Assembly (NCBI GenBank): GCA_017476965.1 | Contig: JAFUXX010000377.1 | Coordinates: 1-5,298, forward strand | Origin: Kiritimatiellia bacterium | Lineage (GTDB): Bacteria > Verrucomicrobiota > Kiritimatiellia > RFP12 > UBA3636 | Length of the DNA: 5,298 nt | Reading direction: 5' to 3' | Part shown: positions 1 to 5,298 of the stretch, one piece after another | Numbering within the stretch: position 1 is the first letter of the stretch | Layout of the letters: every line of letters starts with the position of its first letter | Notes under the pieces: model-generated | What the model was told of the DNA's origin: nothing | The model's input: only the letters and a program-made list of their open reading frames with translations | Database searches by the model: none | Translations under genes and position numbers: made by a program

Positions 1-308
1 ACGGCCTTGTCGAACGCTTCGCGGTCGAACGCGACGGCGTCGCCGGCGCTCTCCGCCGGCTCCGCCGCGGCGCTTGCCGGTTCGGGTTCCGCCGCGGGGG
101 CCCGCTCGGCAGCGGGCGCCGCGGGAGCGGGCGCCGGAACGGCGGTCCGCATGGCGGCTTCGAAAGCGGCGATCCTCGTTTCCGCGAGCGAGAGCGATTC
201 CCGGAGCGACCGGTTCTTGGACGCGAGCGAAGCCGCGGCGGCGACGGCGACGGCCGCGACCGCGCAGGCGAAAGCCGCAAAGCGGCCGGCGTTGATTCCG
301 TTCTTCAT
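1..308 (-). CDS. Membrane-anchored protein of unknown function, N-terminal part only (runs off left edge)
   Basis: Reading leftward from the ATG at 308-306 gives 102 residues with no stop before the window edge, so the C-terminal part is missing. I do not recognise the family. The protein starts MKNGINAGRF and is followed by a hydrophobic, Ala/Val-rich stretch at about residues 10-29, which reads as an uncleaved membrane anchor or a signal peptide. Residues 31-54 are charged and helical-looking (SKNRSLRESLSLAETRIAAF) and may form a short coiled coil. Residues 57-88 are an Ala/Pro/Glu-rich low-complexity linker, of the kind that often tethers a periplasmic domain to the inner membrane. The start is backed by an AAGGA ribosome-binding site 7 bases upstream. 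The gene lies 40 bp downstream of the SGNH-like gene on the same strand, so co-transcription is likely. Function would depend on the unseen C-terminal domain. Confidence 0.72.
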   Translation of the reverse strand, partial: MKNGINAGRFAAFACAVAAVAVAAAASLASKNRSLRESLSLAETRIAAFEAAMRTAVPAPAPAAPAAERAPAAEPEPASAAAEPAESAGDAVAFDREAFDKA

Positions 309-315
309 TCCAAGG

Positions 316-320
316 TCCTT
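316..320 (-). promoter_or_regulatory. Ribosome-binding site of the partial membrane protein
   Basis: On the minus strand AAGGA sits 7 bases before the ATG at 308-306, a good Shine-Dalgarno match and spacing, which fixes this start codon. It falls inside a small odd palindrome (AAGG-A-CCTT, 312-320). Confidence 0.6.
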
Positions 321-331
321 TCAGAAGCGCC

Positions 332-350
332 GACGCCCGGCGGAGGCGTC
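332..350 (-). other. Small GC hairpin overlapping the stop of the SGNH-like gene
   Basis: GACGCC (332-337) and GGCGTC (345-350) are perfect inverted arms of 6 bp around a 7-base loop. The hairpin overlaps the TGA of the SGNH-like gene (349-351) and precedes the next gene's ribosome-binding site. No T run follows on the minus strand, so it does not look like a full intrinsic terminator. It could trim or stabilise mRNA, or be a chance product of high GC. Confidence 0.25.
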
Positions 351-1254
351 ATTTGCCGCCCGGCGCGAGTTCCGCCACCGCGGCGGCGGCGCAGCGGCGG
401 ATCAACGCCGCGTTTTCCGGGTGGCGCATGGCGGACTCCGGCGCCCAGTCGAGTTTGGCGACGTCGGCGCCGAGCAGTTTTGCGACCCAGACGCAGGCCT
501 GCAGGTATTCGCCGTCCTTGTTGAGGTGGATTGTGTCGCCCTTCCACGCACCGTTCTCAGAGCGGACGTTGCCGACGACGTCGTCCGCGACGTCGCGGAC
601 CGGGAGGCTCTCGCGGTAGAGCTGGACCGCCCTGCCGGTCGGAATGATCTCGAAACCGTACTTGCGGGCGAGCGCTCCGTAGTTTTCGGCGAGCCGTTCG
701 AACATACCGGCCTGGTCGAAACCCCACGATCCGGGGCCGCCGGAAGCTGAGTCGCGGATGCGGCCGTCGGCGTCGCAGTAGCTCCAAGTCTGCTGGATCA
801 CGATCTTCGCCTGCGGCGCGTACTTGCGGACGGTCGCGATCACTTCGCCCGCGAATGGTTCGTAGGTCGCGGGATTCCAGCTCTCGTGGCTCGCCTGCTG
901 GATGGTGACGACGTCCCACTTGTCCGCCGCCAGCATCTGCGGCACGTTGGCCATGCGGTGCGGGACGCCTTTGCCGTCCGGCTTCAAGACGCCGGCGAAC
1001 GGCGGCTCGGCGCCGGTTTCGAGCGAATCGTAGCTCCACCGCACCGCGTACGGGGCGAAATCGGGGTCCACGCCGGCTTGGCGGATGTTACCGGCGTGGC
1101 GCGCGAGCGAACATCCGCCGATGTAGAGCGAACAGATGTCCATTCCGGTGTCGAGGCGGTGCGCGACTTGCGGGCCGTACGAAAGCACGCTGATCGAAAA
1201 GCTGTTTCCGATCATCAAGATCTTGAGAGGAGCGAGTGCGGCGAGGGCTGACAT
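349..1254 (-). CDS. SGNH/GDSL-hydrolase-like protein, DUF4886 type
   Basis: This 301-residue protein has the SGNH esterase/lipase fold signature. Residues 11-20 (KILMIGNSFS) form block I: a beta strand followed by the GNSFS nucleophile motif, with Ser18 as candidate nucleophile. GGCSLARH at 46-53 fits block II with its oxyanion Gly. DVVTIQQASHESW at 114-126 occupies the block III position, with Gln rather than the usual GxND Asn. GDTIHLNKDGEYL at 239-251 is block V, with Asp240 and His243 completing the triad. GNSFS near the N-terminus, a Gln-rich third block and DxxHLNxxGxYL are typical of the DUF4886 branch, whose members are thought to be hydrolases, often in bacteria that degrade glycans; the substrate is unknown. 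The reading frame stays open upstream to 1572, but that part is shadow sequence over the efflux gene. ATG at 1254 starts just before the conserved strand. There is no clear Shine-Dalgarno and no convincing signal peptide, so the protein may be cytoplasmic. Confidence 0.85.
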   Translation of the reverse strand: MSALAALAPLKILMIGNSFSISVLSYGPQVAHRLDTGMDICSLYIGGCSLARHAGNIRQAGVDPDFAPYAVRWSYDSLETGAEPPFAGVLKPDGKGVPHRMANVPQMLAADKWDVVTIQQASHESWNPATYEPFAGEVIATVRKYAPQAKIVIQQTWSYCDADGRIRDSASGGPGSWGFDQAGMFERLAENYGALARKYGFEIIPTGRAVQLYRESLPVRDVADDVVGNVRSENGAWKGDTIHLNKDGEYLQACVWVAKLLGADVAKLDWAPESAMRHPENAALIRRCAAAAVAELAPGGK

Positions 1255-1291
1255 GGCGGGCGCATCCGGTTTTTTTGCGTTCCTGCCGCAA

Positions 1292-1320
1292 ATACTACCG
1301 GAACAGGCGGCATTTCGCAA
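1292..1320 (-). promoter_or_regulatory. Candidate sigma70-type promoter for the leftward SGNH-like operon
   Basis: On the minus strand TTGCGA (1320-1315) is followed after exactly 17 bp by TAGTAT (1297-1292). Each hexamer matches 4 of 6 consensus positions. Predicted transcription start is near 1285, giving a leader of about 30 bases before the ATG at 1254. The site lies in an AT-richer patch of an otherwise very GC-rich region. This is a consensus match only. Confidence 0.4.
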
Positions 1321-1325
1321 ACCAG

Positions 1326-1336
1326 CCCGGCGCGGG
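1326..1336. repeat. Short inverted repeat between the two divergent promoters
   Basis: CCCG-GCG-CGGG, with 4-bp arms around 3 bases, lies between the two candidate -35 boxes and touches the first base of the rightward one. It could be part of an operator acting on both promoters, but in DNA this GC-rich such a short palindrome is often chance. Confidence 0.15.
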
Positions 1337-1364
1337 TGACAACGCCGCCCCTTTCTGGTATCAT
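1336..1364 (+). promoter_or_regulatory. Strong candidate sigma70 promoter with extended -10 for the efflux operon
   Basis: GTGACA (1336-1341, 5 of 6 to TTGACA) is followed after 17 bp by TATCAT (1359-1364, 5 of 6 to TATAAT). The -10 is preceded by TGG, an extended -10 element (TGn). Predicted start of transcription is about 1369-1373, only 3-7 bases before the ATG at 1376, so the mRNA would be nearly leaderless. It would drive the efflux protein, adaptor and ATPase genes together. Confidence 0.6.
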
Positions 1365-1375
1365 CGAGCCCCGGA

Positions 1376-3349
1376 ATGCGACGATTTTTCGAACAACCGT
1401 CCGCCGCGCAGGCGGCGCTCGCGGCGGCCGCGGTTCTCGCAGCCGTGGGGTGCCGCACTCCCGGGCAGTGGCGCAAGGTGGCGGACGCCAGGGCGGACGA
1501 ACTGCTCGCGGCCGCGCGCGCGGACGCCGGCGCCGAGCAGGAGAAGATTTCCGTGGAAACTCCGGCGGACACCCTCCGCCGCCGTCTGCTGCTCGACCAG
1601 GGGCTGCCCGTTTTCCATCCGGCCTCGTACGGGATACGCGACCTCCCGGCCTCCCGCTACTGGGATCCGGACGCCAGGCTCGAACCCGGCGAGCCGCCTC
1701 CGGACTTCGCCGCATCCGGCTCCGGGACGCTTCAAATCGGCGCGGCGGACGCCGTCCGCATCGCCGCGCACGCGAGCCGCGAATTCCAGTCGCGCAAGCA
1801 GTCGCTCTTCGCCGCAGCCCTGTCGCTCGACCTCGAAAACAAGACGTTCCGCTCGACGTTCCGCGGGCTGATGGAGTCCGCGCTCTCCTCGACCCGCGGC
1901 GGGGAGTCCTCCCGCCGCGAAACTTCGCACTCGGAAAGCGCCGCGCCGGGCGTTTCGCGCAAATTCGAAAACGGGGCCGAGTTTTCGGGCGGCCTCGCGG
2001 TGAACCTCGCCGGGATGCTCTCCGGCGACAGGGCCACGGCGTGGGGCGCTATCGCAGACATCTCGGTCTCCATCCCGCTGCTGCGCGGCTCCGGTACGCT
2101 CGTGAACCGCGAAAGCCTCACGCAGGCGGAGCGCGACCTCGTCTACGCCGTGCGCGATTTCGAGCAGTACAAGCGCGAATTCGCCGTGGACGTGCAGAAC
2201 GCATACCTCTCGCTCCTGCTCGCGAAGAGCACGCGCCAGAACGAGGACGACAACTACCGCCGCGTCATCCTCTCCACGCGCCGTTCGCGCCGCATGGCGG
2301 ACGCCTCCCGCATGAGCACCGCGTCGTTCGAGCAGTCGTACCAGAGCGAACTCTCGGCCCGCGCGTCGTGGATCGCGGCCTGCCAGTCGTACGAATCCGC
2401 GCTCGAAAGTTTCAAGATCAAGCTCGGCCTGCCGCCCGACGCCCGAATCGAACCGCGCGACGAAGACCTCGCGGAGCTGCTGCGCATCTCGGAGCGCTAC
2501 CGCGGCGAAACGGAAAGCGCGGACGCGGAAACGCAGACCGCCTCCGCCGAGCCCGTCCCCTCCCCCGCCCCGGCCGCCGCCGGCGACGGATCGCCCGCCA
2601 CCGGATCGCCGCTCGATTCGATCGCCCTCGCGGCGCCGGAATCGGTCGACTACGGCGAGCTGCGCCGGCGCACCGACGAAGCGGTCAAGATCGCGTTCTC
2701 CAACCGCGGCGACGTGCTGAACGCGCGCGACAGGATCGAGGACGCCCAGCGCCACCTCGCCGTGGCGGAGGACTCCCTCCGCGGCGAAATAACGCTCGGC
2801 GGCTCTGCCCGCGTCGGGCAGGCGGCGTCGCCGGGCATGGGGCGCGAAGGGAAGTCGCACGCCGATTTCGAAGTGCGCGAAACCGCGGGATCCGGCACGC
2901 TCAGGATAAACCCGCCGATCGAACGCACCGCGGAGCGCAACGCGTACCGCAACGCGCTCCTCGCCGTGGAAACCGCGGTGCGCGAATGGCAGGAGCGCGA
3001 AGATTCGCTCAAGCGCACTATTCGCCAGGACATGCGCGACGCGGAGCTCGTGGCGGAGCAGCTCCGCATCCAGTTCCGCGCGGTGGACCTCGCAGCGCGC
3101 CGGGTGCGCAACCAGGACCTGCTGCTCGAAGCCGGCCGCGCCGACATGACGGACGTGCTGGACGCGCAGGCCGCGCTCGTTTCGGCGCAGAACGCGCTCT
3201 ACAGGGCGATCACCGAAAGGCGCTCGCGCGAACTCGCGCTCCAGCGCGACATCGGAACGCTCCGCGCGGACGCTTCCGGAATATGGTCCGAAAACATCCC
3301 CGAAGGCATACTGCCGTCCGAGGGGACCGAAGACGGGGAACGGTCGTGA
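1376..3349 (+). CDS. TolC-family outer-membrane efflux protein, probable lipoprotein
   Basis: This 657-residue protein is the outer-membrane channel of a tripartite exporter. Residues 1-25 look like a lipoprotein signal peptide: basic MRR, an Ala-rich core, then LAAVGC with Cys26 as the likely lipidated residue. Two outer-membrane efflux protein repeats follow, at about 120-360 and 433-632. Each opens alike (DAVRIAAHASREFQSR at 125; DEAVKIAFSNRGDVLNAR at 434), as expected for the duplicated TolC fold. The first has the SIPLLRGSG motif (232-240). The second has PPIERTAERNAYR (513-525) and the classic ending LEAGRADMTDVLDAQAALVSA (from 584). Between the repeats, about 378-425 is a Pro/Ala/Ser/Glu-rich insert containing a 9-bp direct repeat (2587-2595 and 2602-2610). 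It is longer than E. coli TolC (493 residues): about 120 residues precede the first repeat, and there is the insert. The ATG at 1376 is chosen because it opens the signal peptide; no Shine-Dalgarno precedes it. The stop overlaps the adaptor's start by 4 bp. Confidence 0.9.
   Translation: MRRFFEQPSAAQAALAAAAVLAAVGCRTPGQWRKVADARADELLAAARADAGAEQEKISVETPADTLRRRLLLDQGLPVFHPASYGIRDLPASRYWDPDARLEPGEPPPDFAASGSGTLQIGAADAVRIAAHASREFQSRKQSLFAAALSLDLENKTFRSTFRGLMESALSSTRGGESSRRETSHSESAAPGVSRKFENGAEFSGGLAVNLAGMLSGDRATAWGAIADISVSIPLLRGSGTLVNRESLTQAERDLVYAVRDFEQYKREFAVDVQNAYLSLLLAKSTRQNEDDNYRRVILSTRRSRRMADASRMSTASFEQSYQSELSARASWIAACQSYESALESFKIKLGLPPDARIEPRDEDLAELLRISERYRGETESADAETQTASAEPVPSPAPAAAGDGSPATGSPLDSIALAAPESVDYGELRRRTDEAVKIAFSNRGDVLNARDRIEDAQRHLAVAEDSLRGEITLGGSARVGQAASPGMGREGKSHADFEVRETAGSGTLRINPPIERTAERNAYRNALLAVETAVREWQEREDSLKRTIRQDMRDAELVAEQLRIQFRAVDLAARRVRNQDLLLEAGRADMTDVLDAQAALVSAQNALYRAITERRSRELALQRDIGTLRADASGIWSENIPEGILPSEGTEDGERS
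3335..3339 (+). promoter_or_regulatory. Ribosome-binding site for the GTG-started adaptor gene
   Basis: GGGGA lies 6 bases before GTG at 3346, inside the end of the efflux gene. Its spacing supports the GTG start, which also forms the GTGA overlap with the preceding stop. Confidence 0.4.
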
Positions 3350-4887
3350 AGAAGGACGCAAAACGGATTGGCGCCGGCGTGCTCGCGGCGGCGCTCGCCG
3401 CCGCGGCCGCTGTGGCGGCGGCGAAAAAGCCGCGACAGGAAGGCGCGGACGCGCTGTGGACCGCGGCCCGCCGCGGAGAACTCGTGATAGACCTCTCGGA
3501 GGACGGCGAGATCAAGCCGAGCCAGCAGATCACGCTCAAGAGCGAAGTGCCGGGCCGCAACTCGATCCTGTTCATCGTGCCGGAGGGCTCGATGGTGCAG
3601 GAGGGCGACCTGCTCGTGGAGCTCGACGTGGCGTCGAAGCGCGACGAACTGGTGAACCAGGAAATCGCCGTGCAGAACGCGGAGTCCGCGCTCGAAATGA
3701 AGCGCGAAGACCTCGAAATCGCGAAGAACCAGGCCGCTTCGGACGTCGAACTGGCGGAGCTCGACCTCGCGTTCGCAAAGGAGGACCTCGTCAAGTACGA
3801 GGAGGGCGAGTACCCCAACAAGCTCTCCGAGGTCAAGGGCAGCGTGGCGCTCGCCGAGCAGGAGCTCGAACAGGCGCGCCAGAAGTACGAGTGGTCCAAG
3901 AAGCTCCACTCCGAATCGTTCCTTTCGGAAAGCGAACTCAAGGGCGACGAGCTCTCGTTCCGCCACTCCGAACTCTCGCTGCAGACGGCGCGCGGCAACC
4001 TGGCGCTGCTCGAAACGTACACGCACAAGCGCGAGCTGGCCAAGCTGCGCAGCGACGAAAGGCAGAAGACCGCGGCGCTCGACCGCATCCGCCGCCGCGC
4101 CGCTTCCGCGATCCTCCAGGAGGAAAGTTCCCTGCGCGCGAAGCAGAGCGAATACAACCGCCAGAAGCAGAAGCTCGAAACGCTCCAGAGCGAAATCGCC
4201 AAGGCCCGGATCGTGGCGCCGATGGCCGGGCAGGTCATCTACGCGACGAGCAACGCCCGCCCGTGGGACAACAACGAGCCGCTCAAGGAGGGCGTCGAAG
4301 TGTGGGAGCGCCGCGACCTCATAATCCTCCCCACGGCGGACACCTTCATCGCGTCGACGACGATCCACGAAAGCGCTCTCTCCGCGATCGCCACCGGGAT
4401 GCCGGTGCGCGTGGAGTGCGACGCCCTGCCCGGCCGCGAGTTCGCCGGAACGCTGGAGCGCGTGGCGCCGATGCCGGACACCGGCCGCCGCTGGATGAAC
4501 CCCGATCTCAAGGAGTACCCGGCCGAGGTGTCGCTCGAAGGCGGCGTGGGCGAACTCAAGAGCGGCATGGGCTGCCGCGTGCGGATACTCGTCGCGAAGT
4601 ACGACGACGCCGTCTCCGTGCCCGTGCAGTGCGTGGTCCGCGTCGGCGGCGAGCCGTGCGTGTGGACCAAGGGCCGCGACGGGGCGCCCGAACGCCGCAA
4701 GGTCGAGCTCGGGCTCGACAACGGCCGCTTCGTGCACGTCCTCGCCGGTCTCGAAGGCGGCGAGCCCGTAATGCTCGCGCCGCCGCTCGACACGTCGGAG
4801 AAACCCGAAAGCGGCGCCGCGCCGGAGGAAAACGGGGCCGCAAACGCCGGCGGCGGACCGGCCGAGGGAGGCACGGGCGCCGCATGA
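3346..4887 (+). CDS. HlyD/MacA-type periplasmic adaptor (membrane fusion protein)
   Basis: This 513-residue adaptor should link the inner-membrane ABC transporter to the outer-membrane channel. Residues 1-7 are basic, followed by an Ala-rich hydrophobic segment at about 8-26 (inner-membrane anchor or signal). The first half of the lipoyl-like domain is at about 52-95, with FIVPEGSMVQEGDLLVELD at 76-94. A long charged helical region spans about 96-285. The second lipoyl half follows (KARIVAPMAGQVIYA, 286-300), then a beta-barrel region (about 330-420) and a membrane-proximal domain (about 422-480). Residues 482-513 are a Gly/Ala/Glu-rich tail. The hairpin tip probably lies near 187-197. Leu187 and Ser194 keep the L-x6-S part of the channel-contacting RLS motif described for AcrA-type adaptors, but the Arg position (183) is Trp. 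The frame is open upstream to 1336, yet that product is Arg/Pro-rich shadow sequence. GTG at 3346 is preferred because it opens the anchor, has a GGGGA site and overlaps the previous stop. Substrate unknown. Confidence 0.9.
   Translation: MKKDAKRIGAGVLAAALAAAAAVAAAKKPRQEGADALWTAARRGELVIDLSEDGEIKPSQQITLKSEVPGRNSILFIVPEGSMVQEGDLLVELDVASKRDELVNQEIAVQNAESALEMKREDLEIAKNQAASDVELAELDLAFAKEDLVKYEEGEYPNKLSEVKGSVALAEQELEQARQKYEWSKKLHSESFLSESELKGDELSFRHSELSLQTARGNLALLETYTHKRELAKLRSDERQKTAALDRIRRRAASAILQEESSLRAKQSEYNRQKQKLETLQSEIAKARIVAPMAGQVIYATSNARPWDNNEPLKEGVEVWERRDLIILPTADTFIASTTIHESALSAIATGMPVRVECDALPGREFAGTLERVAPMPDTGRRWMNPDLKEYPAEVSLEGGVGELKSGMGCRVRILVAKYDDAVSVPVQCVVRVGGEPCVWTKGRDGAPERRKVELGLDNGRFVHVLAGLEGGEPVMLAPPLDTSEKPESGAAPEENGAANAGGGPAEGGTGAA
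4865..4871 (+). promoter_or_regulatory. Ribosome-binding site for the ABC ATPase gene
   Basis: AGGGAGG lies 12 bases before the ATG at 4884, within the end of the adaptor gene. It is a strong purine match with slightly long spacing. Together with the ATGA overlap it suggests both fresh initiation and coupling. Confidence 0.45.
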
Positions 4888-5298
4888 AGGACGGGCCCGC
4901 CGCCGAAGTCGAAGACCTGCGCAAGGTCTACGACATGGGAGCGGAGCGCGTCCACGCCCTGCGCGGCGTGACCGCGCGCTTCGAGCGCGGCAGTTTCTGG
5001 GCGATCATGGGGGCGTCCGGCTCCGGCAAGAGCACGATGCTCCAGATCCTCGGCTGCCTCGACAGGCCCACGTCCGGAACGGTACGGATCGACGGGCACG
5101 ACGTTTCCCGCCTCGACGACGACGACCTCTCCGACATGCGGCTGCGCCACCTCGGTTTCGTTTTCCAGAGTTTCAACCTCGTCCCGCAGCTGACGGTCGC
5201 CGAAAACATCGCCCTGCCCCTCTACTACCAGGGCGTGGCGGACGACGAAAGCGCGGAGCGCGCGGCGCAGTTCGCCGAAATCGTCGGCCTCGGCGGCC
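4884..5298 (+). CDS. ABC transporter ATPase, MacB/LolD type, N-terminal part (runs off right edge)
   Basis: The 138 visible residues are the first part of an ABC nucleotide-binding domain that would power export from the inner membrane. Walker A is GASGSGKST (43-51, Lys49 binding phosphate). The Q-loop is FVFQSFNLVPQLTVAENIALP (92-112, Gln95). The aromatic A-loop position is filled by Tyr16 in LRKVYDMG. ILGCLDRPTSG (55-65) and LPLYYQGV after the Q-loop are the wording of the MacB/LolD/FtsE-like group, which partners with FtsX-type permeases. The signature motif, Walker B and H-loop would lie beyond the edge. Whether a permease is fused (MacB layout) or separate (LolD layout) cannot be told here. 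The ATG overlaps the adaptor's TGA as ATGA, and the position after the channel and adaptor genes argues for the MacAB-TolC role rather than lipoprotein release. Confidence 0.93.
   Translation, partial: MKDGPAAEVEDLRKVYDMGAERVHALRGVTARFERGSFWAIMGASGSGKSTMLQILGCLDRPTSGTVRIDGHDVSRLDDDDLSDMRLRHLGFVFQSFNLVPQLTVAENIALPLYYQGVADDESAERAAQFAEIVGLGG

Noticed and set aside
332..350. Intrinsic terminator between the two minus-strand genes.
   Set aside because: There is a 6-bp stem but no T tract downstream on the minus strand, and a good ribosome-binding site follows at once, so read-through into the next gene is more likely.
7..750. Plus-strand open frame of 247 residues at the left end.
   Set aside because: It is antisense to the anchored protein and the SGNH-like gene, both of which have better evidence (ribosome-binding site, catalytic motifs). 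Its translation is low-complexity.
1269..1276. T run (A run on the minus strand) in the intergenic region as a terminator or slippage site.
   Set aside because: No stem precedes it on either strand in a position that would end a transcript. It lies in the predicted leader of the SGNH-like gene.
1255..1572. Upstream extension of the SGNH-like protein to give 407 residues.
   Set aside because: The extra N-terminus is Ala/Ser/Cys/Arg-rich, is not signal-like, crosses both promoters and overlaps the efflux gene's start. The conserved strand begins right after the ATG at 1254.
1336..3345. A reading frame open on the plus strand from 1336 and continuous with the adaptor, implying a fused protein of nearly 1200 residues.
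   Set aside because: The part before 3346 is Arg/Pro/Gly-rich, has no recognisable domain and lies out of frame over the well-supported efflux gene. It is a GC-driven shadow; the adaptor's anchor begins at the GTG at 3346.
1361..3361. Long antisense open frame opposite the efflux gene.
   Set aside because: Arg/Val/Glu/His-rich translation with no domain or start signal. Long antisense frames are expected opposite genes with strong GC third-position bias.
3199..4737. Long antisense open frames opposite the adaptor gene.
   Set aside because: The translations are Leu/Arg/His/Val-rich in one frame and Ser/Arg-rich in the other, mirror images of the adaptor's codon use. Neither has conserved motifs.

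Overview
The window is GC-rich bacterial DNA (roughly two thirds G+C by eye) and almost fully coding. It holds two gene clusters that diverge from a 121-bp intergenic region at about 1255-1375. The proteins suggest a Gram-negative-type, two-membrane bacterium. Several wordings look to me like the PVC group (Planctomycetes, Verrucomicrobia, Lentisphaerae, Kiritimatiellae): the adaptor's 'IVPEG...V..GDLLVELD' segment, the efflux protein's 'PPIERTAERNAYR' segment, and a DUF4886-type SGNH protein. This placement is from memory of family style and is tentative.

Left part, minus strand. The promoter-proximal gene (1254 down to 349) encodes a 301-residue SGNH/GDSL-hydrolase-like protein of the DUF4886 type. 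Forty bases beyond its stop, a second minus-strand gene starts at 308 and runs off the left edge. Only its N-terminus is visible: a membrane anchor or signal segment, a short helical stretch, and an Ala/Pro/Glu-rich linker. The two are probably co-transcribed.

Middle, 1255-1375. Two sigma70-like promoters can be read back to back. The rightward one is a strong match (GTGACA, 17 bp, TGG-TATCAT) and would place transcription start only a few bases before the ATG at 1376.

Right part, plus strand. Three genes are chained by 4-bp start/stop overlaps: a TolC-family outer-membrane efflux protein with a probable lipoprotein signal (1376-3349), a periplasmic HlyD/MacA-type adaptor starting at GTG (3346-4887), and a MacB/LolD-type ABC ATPase cut by the right edge (from 4884). 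Together they encode the outer-membrane channel, periplasmic bridge and ATPase of a tripartite export machine of MacAB-TolC layout. The permease part should lie beyond 5298. The substrate cannot be read from the sequence.

I see no tRNA, rRNA, CRISPR array, insertion sequence or convincing intrinsic terminator. I found no wholly new system. The points most worth a second look are the near-leaderless efflux promoter, the lipidated two-repeat efflux protein with a Pro/Ala insert, the adaptor with an unusually long helical region, and the SGNH protein without a recognisable export signal.
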